Below are positions 16,689-24,327 of a DNA stretch of 64,000 bases, in pieces (positions within the stretch are counted from its first letter, which is position 1; the number at the start of each line of letters is the position of its first letter). This stretch comes from Seleniibacterium sp963677135 (lineage in GTDB: Bacteria; Desulfobacterota; Desulfuromonadia; Desulfuromonadales; Geopsychrobacteraceae), in the NCBI GenBank assembly GCA_963677135.2, contig CAXXLS010000014.1:62001-126000 (forward strand). Direction: 5' to 3'. The notes beneath the pieces were generated by a model. The model was not told the origin of the DNA. It saw only the letters and a list, made by a program, of their open reading frames with translations, and did not search any database. The position numbers and the translations under genes were made by a program.

Positions 16689-18104
16689 TTAATCGATCCG
16701 CAAGGGGGCTACCAGCCTGACCTTGTAGTCCCTGACAAACACCTGTCCGGGATGACTCCCCTTCTTTTTTTCGACATTCCTGGCAACGGCTTCCATGACG
16801 TCAACCCTGGAATCATGACGCCCCTTTGAGTAGCCGGCTGCAATACGGGCCGCAAAGAGGATATCCTCTTCATCCGGAGTAGCCCCCGCGGTTTTCAGAA
16901 CCACGTGGGCGCCTGGTATCTTATGGGCATGAAACCAGAGATCACCGCTCTTCAGCTGCCGGGTGGTCACCTCGTCGTTCTGCCGGTTGTTCCGTCCCCA
17001 GACGACGGACAATCCCCCCGGGCTCCGCGTTGCCCGCGGACCTTCGCGGCTGCTGGTGCGGCGCGCGTTCAATCCGCCGGTATCTTTGAGAAGGCCCGCA
17101 GTCCGTAATTCTTCTGCGATATCGTCAATGTCGGAATTTTTTACAGTCTCATTCAACTGATACTCAAGCTCTCTCAGCCACCCCAATTCCTCTTCGGTTT
17201 CTGCGATTCGCCGCTCATGATGGTCTGCCGCCCTTTTGTATTTCTTGTAAATTTTAAAATACCGCTCAGCGTTCCCCTGTCCGTCAAGAACGGGATCGAG
17301 CTCGACAACCATCGACTGCGGCGGATCGCTGTAGTAGTTGATCACCTCGACCTGCCGAAGACCCCGCTTAAGCTGATGCAGGTTGGCAAGAATAAGCTCT
17401 CCCCTGATTTTGTTGATTTCGGGATGCATCTGCCGATCGAGATCCTCCCTGATTCTGACCAGCCTTTTATCAAGCTTTTTTATCTGCCGGGAAACAAGCT
17501 TCAGCAACAGGCGGTGAAGATCCTGCAGATCCTCGGCTTTTCCGGCTACGGAGAGCTGTTCAGCCAACTGATTAAATGGCAATTCACTACCTGTCGAAAT
17601 TTTTAACAGATCATGAGCCGTTTCGCGGATGTCCATCGGGGCGGGGAATACATACTCTTTTCCTGCAAGAAGGGATCTCCCCTCACTATCGGCCGCGACG
17701 CGTTTGTGAGTGTCGATGATGGTTCGCTTTTCATCGATCAGGATCAGGTTGGGATGTTTCCCCGTCAATTCGGCAACTAACCGGCACTCTCCGGAGGGCC
17801 CGCTGCAGTAAAACGTAACAATTCGATCATCGGCTTTCAACTCTACGGACCGGATCTGTTTTACCCGGGCACGCAGCAATTGGCAGAAGCGGGGAGGACG
17901 GGACGGATTGAGCCATTCCCGAGAGGTGACATGAACACGGCTGTGACCCGGCTCGGCAGAAAGGAGAAGCCTGAACGTATCTTGCCCGTTCCAGAGTTTG
18001 AAAATCAGCAGATCGGCATCCGGCTGGTACACTTTTGAAACCTTGGCCGGCAGCACGTCTTCCGCAAGCTCGGCAACGACTTTATCTATAAGACCATAAT
18101 CCAT
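16689..18104 (-). CDS. rqcH: NFACT-domain protein, RqcH/Rqc2 homologue
   Basis: The 471-residue protein has an N-terminal NFACT-N domain (VVAELAEDVLPAKVSKVYQP; LVAELTGKHPNLILID near residues 119-134). A central coiled-coil part around residues 190-320 and a C-terminal NFACT-R domain (SGDLWFHAHKIPGAHVVLKT) follow. RqcH binds stalled 50S subunits carrying peptidyl-tRNA and adds C-terminal alanine tails for degradation. ADDRIVTF near residues 104-111 keeps the Asp-Arg pair tied to tRNA-Ala recruitment. It is about 100 residues shorter than B. subtilis RqcH, mostly in the middle, so I hold the function as likely. It starts divergently from the sulfhydrylase at 18291. Confidence 0.82.
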   Translation of the reverse strand: MDYGLIDKVVAELAEDVLPAKVSKVYQPDADLLIFKLWNGQDTFRLLLSAEPGHSRVHVTSREWLNPSRPPRFCQLLRARVKQIRSVELKADDRIVTFYCSGPSGECRLVAELTGKHPNLILIDEKRTIIDTHKRVAADSEGRSLLAGKEYVFPAPMDIRETAHDLLKISTGSELPFNQLAEQLSVAGKAEDLQDLHRLLLKLVSRQIKKLDKRLVRIREDLDRQMHPEINKIRGELILANLHQLKRGLRQVEVINYYSDPPQSMVVELDPVLDGQGNAERYFKIYKKYKRAADHHERRIAETEEELGWLRELEYQLNETVKNSDIDDIAEELRTAGLLKDTGGLNARRTSSREGPRATRSPGGLSVVWGRNNRQNDEVTTRQLKSGDLWFHAHKIPGAHVVLKTAGATPDEEDILFAARIAAGYSKGRHDSRVDVMEAVARNVEKKKGSHPGQVFVRDYKVRLVAPLRID

Positions 18105-18220
18105 CGATTCCTCTATTTATTTGAAATTCCGTCCGGAAAAACCTCTGCCACGTTTCCAACCCGATGAGGACATCCGAAAAATGCCGCCTGAAGTTTCCGC
18201 CTGGCGACCAATCACAAAAG

Positions 18221-18249
18221 CTGTCACTTTTCAAAACTATCTGTATAAT
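18221..18249 (+). promoter_or_regulatory. promoter upstream of the first sulfhydrylase
   Basis: CTGTCA, 17 bases and a perfect TATAAT stand about 42 bases before the start codon. The -35 box fits only four of six positions. Confidence 0.5.
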
Positions 18250-18290
18250 ATCCGGCAAATTCATCGGAAATCGCCAGGAGGAACTTATCT

Positions 18291-19571
18291 ATGCAAAAAG
18301 AATGGAAGATCGATACCCAGGCCGTCCAGGGGAATTACCGTCCCAAAGCGGCCGAACCGAGAACGGCTCCCATCCATCAAAGTACGACTTTCAAGTATGA
18401 CAGCGCTGCCCATATGGCACAGCTGTTCGACCTGGATTGCGCGGACCCAATGTACACCAGGCTTGGCAATCCGACCAACAGTGTCTTTGAAGAAAAGATG
18501 GCCCTCCTTGAAGGGGGCGTCGCTGCCCTGGCGACCTCTTCCGGGCAGGCGGCCTCCACCCTGGCCATTCTGAATATCTGCCGGAGCGGTCAGCACGTGG
18601 TTGCGGCCAGCACCCTCTACGGCGGGACCTTCTCCCTGTTTGCCAATACCTTTCCGAAGCTTGGCATCGATGTTACCTTTGTTGATCCGGCCGGATCTAT
18701 CGAAGAGATGAAAAAAGCGTTTCGTCCGGAAACCCGTTGTGTTTTTGCCGAAACCATCGGCAATCCCGGTCTCAATATTCTCGATTTCGCAAAATTCAGG
18801 CAGCTCTGCACGGACATGTCGGTACCGCTGATTATCGACAATACCCTCGCCTCCCCTTACCTGTGTCGCCCCATGGAGCATGGCGCCGATATCGTCATCC
18901 ACTCGGCGACGAAATATATCGACGGACACGGAACCTGTGTCGGCGGAGTCATCATCGACAGTGGCAAATTCAACTGGACCGCGGAGAAATATCCCGAGCT
19001 CTGCGAACCGGACGCCTCTTATCACGGTTTGAAATACGTCGAAAAGTTCGGTCCTTTGGCCTACATCGTTAAAGCCCGCGCTCAATACATGCGCGATCTC
19101 GGCGTGACCCCGGCACCCCAGAATACCTGGTTGCTGAATCATGGCCTGATCACCCTGCATCTGCGCATGGAACGTCACAGCAGTAACGCCCTGGCCCTGG
19201 CGAAGTTCCTGGAAACCCACGAGAACGTTTCCTGGGTCAATTACCCGGGGCTGGAAAGTCATCCCAGTTACGAATTGTGCCGGAAGTATCTCCCCTTGGG
19301 CGCCAGTGGCGTGCTGACCTTCGGGATCAAAGGCGGCCGCGAGGCAGGCATGAAATTCATGGAAGCCTGCCAACTCATCGCCATGGTTGTCCATGTCGGA
19401 GATGCCCGTTCATGTGTTCTTCACCCGGCCAGCACGACCCATAGACAACTGACCGAAGCACAGCAGATTGCCTCCGGGGTGAGTCCGGATCTGATCCGTC
19501 TGTCCGTCGGCATTGAAAGTATTGATGACCTGATGGCTGATGTTGATCAGGCCCTTAAGGCAAGCTGTTAA
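18291..19571 (+). CDS. O-acetylhomoserine sulfhydrylase / Cys-Met metabolism PLP enzyme, copy 1
   Basis: This 426-residue enzyme belongs to the Cys/Met metabolism PLP-dependent family. DPMYTRLGNPTNSVFEEKM binds the cofactor phosphate of the neighbouring subunit. LATSSGQAASTLAIL and the internal-aldimine lysine in HSATKYIDGHGT (about residues 206-217) are present. The closest fit is O-acetylhomoserine sulfhydrylase (makes homocysteine from O-acetylhomoserine and sulfide), but methionine gamma-lyase is an alternative. An AGGAGG ribosome site lies nine bases before the ATG. A second, clearly related gene lies 714 bases downstream in the same direction. The two differ in the active-site flanks, so they may not have the same substrate. 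Confidence 0.82.
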   Translation: MQKEWKIDTQAVQGNYRPKAAEPRTAPIHQSTTFKYDSAAHMAQLFDLDCADPMYTRLGNPTNSVFEEKMALLEGGVAALATSSGQAASTLAILNICRSGQHVVAASTLYGGTFSLFANTFPKLGIDVTFVDPAGSIEEMKKAFRPETRCVFAETIGNPGLNILDFAKFRQLCTDMSVPLIIDNTLASPYLCRPMEHGADIVIHSATKYIDGHGTCVGGVIIDSGKFNWTAEKYPELCEPDASYHGLKYVEKFGPLAYIVKARAQYMRDLGVTPAPQNTWLLNHGLITLHLRMERHSSNALALAKFLETHENVSWVNYPGLESHPSYELCRKYLPLGASGVLTFGIKGGREAGMKFMEACQLIAMVVHVGDARSCVLHPASTTHRQLTEAQQIASGVSPDLIRLSVGIESIDDLMADVDQALKASC

Positions 19572-19619
19572 TATTTGCCTTCAGACACGGATAAATTCAG
19601 AAAAAGGATAAAACCAATC

Positions 19620-19870
19620 GTCCACGGAAAGCACGGAAGAGTCGGGAAAAAGGCATTAAAAACCCAATTTCGGAAGAACGGTTTTTTTAACTGCACATGC
19701 ACACGGATGGGCACAGATAACGTTCTGATAAAGGGCAAAAGCAATCCTTTATTGTTGAAGTCATAAAAACTGCTTTTGACTTCGTTTCCGTGGTTTCCGT
19801 GGACAAAGATTCAAAGATCAGATTTTATCTGCGTAAATCAGTGTTTATCCGTGTGCATCTGTGGCTAAAC
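19620..19870 (-). repeat. dispersed MITE-like repeat, copy 2 (composite)
   Basis: GTCCACGGAAAGCACGGAAG stands at the left. The segment 19701-19801 is the reverse complement of the core of copy 1, with about 85 percent identity by eye. A plus-oriented end, TTTATCCGTGTGCATCTGTG followed by GCTAA, closes it at about 19868. It looks like two repeat units of opposite orientation fused together. Confidence 0.7.
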
Positions 19871-19916
19871 TCGTTGTCATCCGGAAACTCCGGAGAGCAG
19901 TGCGTCAGTTTTCAGA

Positions 19917-20040
19917 TTGGAAACGAGCAATTTTTCGTTGTGACAAAAACATCAAGGGCTTGCGCGGAGACGTCGTACTTTAGGTCGCACAAGCAAGCTT
20001 GCAGATTGACGCAGCCACAGCGGAAAAGGGCCGTTTCCAA
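19917..20040. repeat. 124-bp imperfect hairpin repeat
   Basis: The ends are TTGGAAACG and CGTTTCCAA. The arms pair along most of their length, with TTTTTCGTTGTG against CAGCGGAAAA and GGGCTTGC against GCAAGC, and the centre is near TACTTTAGG. It encodes nothing apparent. It resembles an intergenic palindromic repeat I associate with Desulfuromonadales genomes, although only one copy is in this window. Confidence 0.65.
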
Positions 20041-20285
20041 ATAAAAACTAAACTATTCTCCCTGGTCTCCATGGATAACCTGGTTCTGCATTTTCCCGAC
20101 CTTTCCCAAAGCTATCCCGCCCCAAAACCCTATATCTCCTTCTCCCTGAAATCATCCTTTATATTTACCTTCTTTGGTATACTTTTATCTCTTGCGTAAT
20201 CATTTTCAAATTGCTATAGATAATCTATTCTTTACTAAAAAACTAAATAATACAAACTCGCAACACACGCAAGAAGGAGTAAATT

Positions 20286-21575
20286 ATGCCGGATCAGCAC
20301 TATTATCATGACGATACGCTGGCATTGCATGCCGGGCAAAACCCTGACCCGACAACCAATTCACGCGCGGTCCCGATTTACCAGACCAGCTCCTATACAT
20401 TCAATTCCGCCGAGCACGCCGCGAACCTGTTTTCCCTTAAAGAGATGGGAAACATCTACACCCGGCTGATGAACCCGACCACGGATGTTCTTGAAAAGCG
20501 TCTTGCCGAACTTGACGGGGGCGTTGGCGCTCTGGCTTTAGCCTCAGGATCTTCTGCGATTACCCTCGCCATCATGAATATTGCCCGGCAGGGCGACAAT
20601 ATTGTATCCAGCAGCTCCCTCTATGGCGGAACCTACAACCTGTTCAACCACACATTCAAGCGGATGGGAATCGGCGTCAAGTTTGTCGACAGCAATCGGC
20701 CTGAAAATGTCGCCGAAGCCATTGACGACTCCACCAAGGCGGTCTACCTGGAGACCATCGGCAATCCAAACAACAACGTTGTTGATTTTGAAGCCATTGC
20801 CGAAATAGCTCATGCCAGCAACATCCCCCTGATCGTGGACAACACCGTCGCCACCCCTGTTCTGTTCAAACCGATCGAGCATGGTGCGGACATCGTCTGC
20901 TATTCCTTGACCAAGTTCATCGGCGGGCACGGAACAAGCATCGGTGGCGCAGTCGTCGACAGCGGTCGATTTGACTGGTCGAGCGGCCGTTTCCCCGAAT
21001 TCACAACCCCTGACCCCAGCTATCATGGACTGGTGTATCATGAGGCCCTTGGCAATCTTGCCTATATTTTGAAAATGAGACTGACCCTTCTGCGCGACAT
21101 GGGACCGTGCCTGTCTCCTTTTAACGCCTGGCAATTCCTTCAGGGCCTTGAAACCCTGCACGTCCGGATGCCGCGTCATTGCGAAAACGCTCTGAAACTG
21201 GCCAAATTTCTCGAAGAACACGAATTGGTCAGCTGGGTCAATTATCCTGGACTGGAGAGTCACCGCGATTACCAGTCCGCCCGGAAATACCTCCCCAAGG
21301 GCCAGGGTGCGATCCTCTGTTTTGAAGTTAAAGGCGGCCGGGAAGCCGGCATTAAATTTATTGACAACGTCAAGCTGGCCAGTCATCTTGCGAATATCGG
21401 CGATGCCAAGACACTGGTCATCCATCCGGCTTCGACCACTCATCAGCAGCTGAGCGAAGAACAACAGCGGTCAGCAGGAGTCTCTCCCGGGATGATTCGC
21501 GTATCTGCGGGTATCGAATATATCGATGATCTGATCGCTGATCTCAAACAGGCCCTGGAGGCAAGTCAGGACTGA
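20286..21575 (+). CDS. metY: O-acetylhomoserine sulfhydrylase, copy 2
   Basis: The protein has 429 residues. DTLALHAGQNPDPTTNSRAV and PIYQTSSYTFNSAEHAANLF are the typical N-terminus of MetY, and NIYTRLMNPTTDVLEKRLAE and the PLP lysine in YSLTKFIGGHGTSIGG (about residues 206-221) complete the core. It should form homocysteine from O-acetyl-L-homoserine and sulfide in the cytoplasm, giving direct sulfide assimilation to methionine. That suits an anaerobe with free sulfide, and hom at 54586 supplies the homoserine branch. AAGGAGT precedes the ATG by seven bases. It is closer to the standard MetY pattern than the paralogue upstream. Confidence 0.88.
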   Translation: MPDQHYYHDDTLALHAGQNPDPTTNSRAVPIYQTSSYTFNSAEHAANLFSLKEMGNIYTRLMNPTTDVLEKRLAELDGGVGALALASGSSAITLAIMNIARQGDNIVSSSSLYGGTYNLFNHTFKRMGIGVKFVDSNRPENVAEAIDDSTKAVYLETIGNPNNNVVDFEAIAEIAHASNIPLIVDNTVATPVLFKPIEHGADIVCYSLTKFIGGHGTSIGGAVVDSGRFDWSSGRFPEFTTPDPSYHGLVYHEALGNLAYILKMRLTLLRDMGPCLSPFNAWQFLQGLETLHVRMPRHCENALKLAKFLEEHELVSWVNYPGLESHRDYQSARKYLPKGQGAILCFEVKGGREAGIKFIDNVKLASHLANIGDAKTLVIHPASTTHQQLSEEQQRSAGVSPGMIRVSAGIEYIDDLIADLKQALEASQD

Positions 21576-21649
21576 GCCATATCTGCAATAACGGCGGGTA
21601 GGCAGCCTTTTGCCGCCCGCCGCTTTCACGTTTAATAAAGGGTTCCACT

Positions 21650-23107
21650 TTGACATCCATCACCCTGGATCACATTTCCGCCCGCGTCAACAAACATTTC
21701 TGTCTTAACGATATCAACCTGACCATTTCACCAGGCCAGAGTTGGGCGGTTCTGGGCCCCAACGGATCCGGAAAAACCGCCCTCGGGCGGTTGCTGTGCG
21801 GTGAACTGGCGCCCGATTCCGGTTCCGCCAGTTCTTCTGAAACATCCTCCTTTGTATCTTTTGAAGAAGTCACCAAAGTTCTTGACCTTGAACGCTATCG
21901 TGATGATTCCAATCTGTGCGGCGGCGCCGATACCGGAACCTTGGCCCGTGAGTTTATTCTCGCCGACAATGGCGGTCAGGACGAACTCCTTCTTGACCTG
22001 GCAGACAGGTTGAACTTCAGGGACATTCTGGATCGGGGCATCAAGTTTCTCTCCACCGGTGAAATGCGCAAGGCGATCATCTGCAGGGCTCTTCTGAAGG
22101 ATCCCGGGTTGCTGGTGCTCGATGAACCGTTTGACGGACTCGACGCTGACTCCAAGGCCGCCCTGGCAGAGCTGATCAATGACATCATCACTGGCGGAAC
22201 CCGGGTGGTCCTGCTGCTCAATCGTTTTCGGGAAATCCTGCCTGAAATAACCCATGTCGCCTACCTGCAAAACGGTCGGATTATTCTGAGCGGCCCCAAA
22301 GATACGGTTCTTGGATCAGTCCCCATGCAGCGGCTGCTGTCCCTGCATAATCAAACTCCCGAATCGCTTCCCCAGAGGGTTTACCCTGGCGAACCGCACG
22401 ATCCGAATGTTTCCCCGATCGTCATGAAAAACATTTATGTTGCCTACGGCGAAAAAAGAATTCTGTCAGACCTCACATGGGAGGTTCGTTCCGGGGAACA
22501 CTGGAAGATCGCTGGTCCCAACGGATCAGGGAAAACCACTCTGCTGAACCTGATATCCGGAGAGAATACCCAGGCCTATGCCAACGATATCTATCTGTTC
22601 GGTCGAAAAAAAGGGAGCGGTGAGAGTGTCTGGGATATCAAAAAACGTCTCGGGATAATCTCGACGGCATTCCAGCGCAATTACCGAGTCTCCGGAACCG
22701 CCCTGAGTGTCATTGTGTCAGGTCTATATGATACGGTTGGACTCTATCGCGGGGTAAACACACCTGAAAAAAATACCGCGCTGGACTGGCTCGATCTGAT
22801 GCGAATGGCCGATTCCGCCCGGCAACCTTTTCATAAACTCTCTTTCGGCGAACAGCGCCTGGTCTTGCTCGCTCGCGCCATGATCAAGCATCCCGATGTT
22901 CTTATCCTTGACGAACCATGCCAGGGGCTTGATGAAATTAACCGGGAGATGGTCCTTAAGGTGGTCGACATCCTGGCCAGCAAAGGACAGACGCAGATTC
23001 TTTATGTCACCCACCAGCCCGAAGATCAGATTCATTGTATCAGGAACCTGTTGCAGCTTGTTCCCTGCGAGGATGGCGGCTATACCGGACGGATTTCCCG
23101 GCTCTAA
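21650..23107 (+). CDS. double ABC ATPase, ModF-like
   Basis: The protein has 485 residues with two ABC ATPase domains in tandem. Domain 1 has Walker A LGPNGSGKTALG (about residues 35-46), the signature region FLSTGEMRKAI and Walker B LLVLDEPFDGLD. Domain 2 has Walker A AGPNGSGKTTLL (about 291-302), the signature KLSFGEQRLVLLARA and Walker B VLILDEPCQGLDE. No membrane segments are present. The length and layout match E. coli ModF, a soluble ABC protein of unclear role linked to molybdate genes, but no mod genes are nearby. The start is a TTG at 21650 with a weak ribosome site, so the first residues are uncertain. A sigma-54 regulatory region begins just past its stop. Confidence 0.8.
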   Translation: MTSITLDHISARVNKHFCLNDINLTISPGQSWAVLGPNGSGKTALGRLLCGELAPDSGSASSSETSSFVSFEEVTKVLDLERYRDDSNLCGGADTGTLAREFILADNGGQDELLLDLADRLNFRDILDRGIKFLSTGEMRKAIICRALLKDPGLLVLDEPFDGLDADSKAALAELINDIITGGTRVVLLLNRFREILPEITHVAYLQNGRIILSGPKDTVLGSVPMQRLLSLHNQTPESLPQRVYPGEPHDPNVSPIVMKNIYVAYGEKRILSDLTWEVRSGEHWKIAGPNGSGKTTLLNLISGENTQAYANDIYLFGRKKGSGESVWDIKKRLGIISTAFQRNYRVSGTALSVIVSGLYDTVGLYRGVNTPEKNTALDWLDLMRMADSARQPFHKLSFGEQRLVLLARAMIKHPDVLILDEPCQGLDEINREMVLKVVDILASKGQTQILYVTHQPEDQIHCIRNLLQLVPCEDGGYTGRISRL

Positions 23108-23114
23108 GACCTTC

Positions 23115-23131
23115 TGTCAATTTTTTCGACA
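23115..23131 (+). promoter_or_regulatory. palindromic upstream activator site, copy E
   Basis: The plus strand reads TGTCAATTTTTTCGACA. Its complement, TGTCGAAAAAATTGACA, matches the site of PEP-CTERM gene A at 16 of 17 positions. The centre is about 60 bases upstream of the -24 GG of the next promoter, the same spacing as at gene A. Confidence 0.7.
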
Positions 23132-23180
23132 ACTGCGCTGATTGAAAAACAATCCCTTTATATAACAGGCAGTTGGAACA

Positions 23181-23196
23181 GGGTTCGGATTTTGCA
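23181..23196 (+). promoter_or_regulatory. sigma-54 promoter for the 74-residue gene
   Basis: GGGTTCGGATTTTGCA has GG and GC ten bases apart and keeps the CG and TTGCA of the consensus. Transcription would start near 23208, about 50 bases before the GTG start. Confidence 0.72.
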
Positions 23197-23258
23197 TATT
23201 AATCCCAGAATGACGTTCAGGGAGGGAGACTCTAGCCTTTGCCGCAAAGGAGCATCAT

Positions 23259-23483
23259 GTGCTGATATCCGTAGTTTATACTGATGGCAAGCATGATATG
23301 GTCAAGGACTTTATCCTTAATCGCCTGATTGAGGAAAAGAGAATCGAGAAATTCAAGCGCAGTGACGGCTGGGTTGACATTCGTACGGGGCGCCTGCGTG
23401 GCAGCGCGAAAAAATTCGGCTATGCCGGTCCGGAACGCCGCAAAGAACTTCTCGGCATGGAGAAAATTATCGAGCTCCACTGA
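23259..23483 (+). CDS. GSU3473-like small protein, function unknown
   Basis: This 74-residue protein starts with GTG at 23259, preceded by an AAAGGAG ribosome site nine bases upstream. It reads MLISVVYTDGKHDMVKDF, then a basic segment FKRSDGWVDIRTGRLRG and a charged end YAGPERRKELLGMEKIIELH. It resembles short GSU3473-family proteins of Geobacter-type bacteria, and no biochemical role is known to me. There is no signal peptide or membrane segment, so it is probably cytoplasmic. It is a single-gene unit whose promoter carries the same activator palindrome as the PEP-CTERM genes. I infer co-regulation with the exopolysaccharide system. Confidence 0.75.
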   Translation: MLISVVYTDGKHDMVKDFILNRLIEEKRIEKFKRSDGWVDIRTGRLRGSAKKFGYAGPERRKELLGMEKIIELH

Positions 23484-23535
23484 TCATTCATGATTTTCTT
23501 CCTTCTGCTTCGGGGTTGTGATATGGTTCCGCGCT

Positions 23536-24009
23536 ATGCGAAACCAGCCACCTTTCCATATTGTCCTGATCGAGCCTGAAATCCCGCCTAACACGGGGAA
23601 TATCGGGCGTTTGTGCGCGGCGACCGGTACCCACCTGCATCTGGTCGGCAAACTCGGCTTTTCCCTTGACGATAAACATATGAAGCGGGCCGGTCTTGAT
23701 TACTGGCCGGAAGTCAATCTGCATCGTTGGAACAGCCTTCCAGACCTGCAGCAGCACTACCCTGACGGACGCTTCTGGTATACCTCGAAAAAAGCGCAAC
23801 GTACCCACGTTGAAGCCGATTTCACACCCGGAGATTTTCTGGTTTTCGGCAAAGAAACCATGGGCCTTCCTGAGGAGCTGATCGAAGCAAACCTGGAACA
23901 GACCCTGAGAATCCCCATCTTCAGCCCCGCAGTCAGAAGCCTCAACCTTGCCAACTCCGCGGCGATCATTTTGTATGAAGCATTACGGCAGACGGGTCAG
24001 CTCGGTTGA
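23536..24009 (+). CDS. trmL: tRNA (cytidine/uridine-2'-O-)-methyltransferase TrmL
   Basis: The 157-residue SPOUT-fold enzyme starts at MRNQPPFHIVLIEPEIPPNT. The first strand and NTGNIGRLCAATG, the mid-region LVFGKETMGLPEEL and the knot sequence VRSLNLANSAAIILYEALRQ are all present, which are the three SPOUT motifs. TrmL (YibK) methylates the wobble base 34 ribose of certain leucine tRNAs using S-adenosylmethionine. The length is typical. I chose ATG 23536 over 23518 because homologues begin close to this point. The gene is alone on the plus strand and followed by a dispersed repeat. Confidence 0.9.
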   Translation: MRNQPPFHIVLIEPEIPPNTGNIGRLCAATGTHLHLVGKLGFSLDDKHMKRAGLDYWPEVNLHRWNSLPDLQQHYPDGRFWYTSKKAQRTHVEADFTPGDFLVFGKETMGLPEELIEANLEQTLRIPIFSPAVRSLNLANSAAIILYEALRQTGQLG

Positions 24010-24052
24010 CACCTTTTTAGAACCTGCCCCACGCAAAGTCACACAGCCATTA

Positions 24053-24215
24053 TTAGCCGCAGATGAACACTGATTAACACCGATAAAACCTGATTTTTTT
24101 TATCTTTATCCCCGAAATCAGGGAAATAAAATCAGAAAACAAGCTTTATGGCTTTAACCATAGTAGATTGCTTTTGCCTTTTATCAGCATTTTATCCGTG
24201 TCCATCTGCGGCTAA
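24053..24215 (+). repeat. dispersed MITE-like repeat, copy 3 with clean terminal inverted repeats
   Basis: The 163-base unit begins TTAGCCGCAGATGAACACTG and ends CATCTGCGGCTAA, so its ends are inverted repeats with 13 perfect terminal bases. The interior shares AACCATAGTAGATTGCTTTT with the other copies. It encodes nothing. It fills most of the 318-base gap between trmL and htpG, and the rest holds the terminator at 24273. Confidence 0.8.
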
Positions 24216-24272
24216 ATTGTGTCCGCCTTTTTCGTTTATAGAGACATCTCTGCATTCAAAATAAAATCTCCC

Positions 24273-24304
24273 AAAAAAACCGGGCCTGTGACAGGCCCGG
24301 TTTT
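24273..24304. terminator. bidirectional terminator between trmL and htpG
   Basis: ACCGGGCCTGT and ACAGGCCCGGT form a perfect 11-base stem with a two-base centre, with seven As on one side and four Ts on the other. It would end htpG transcripts. Confidence 0.9.
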
Positions 24305-24327
24305 CGTATCGTCTCTATGGCAGTTAG

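Larger units (their letters stand above)
19572..20285. other. gene-free spacer between the two sulfhydrylase genes
   Basis: The 714-base stretch holds a composite dispersed repeat (about 19620-19870) and a long hairpin repeat (19917-20040). After these comes an AT-rich leader, with an AAGGAGT ribosome site just before 20286. I see no SAM riboswitch or protein-coding gene. Short open frames fall inside the repeats and have no ribosome sites. Confidence 0.7.

Noticed and set aside
20041..20285. SAM riboswitch upstream of metY
   Set aside because: I found no SAM-I or SAM-II core sequence or stem order, only an AT-rich leader with a ribosome site.
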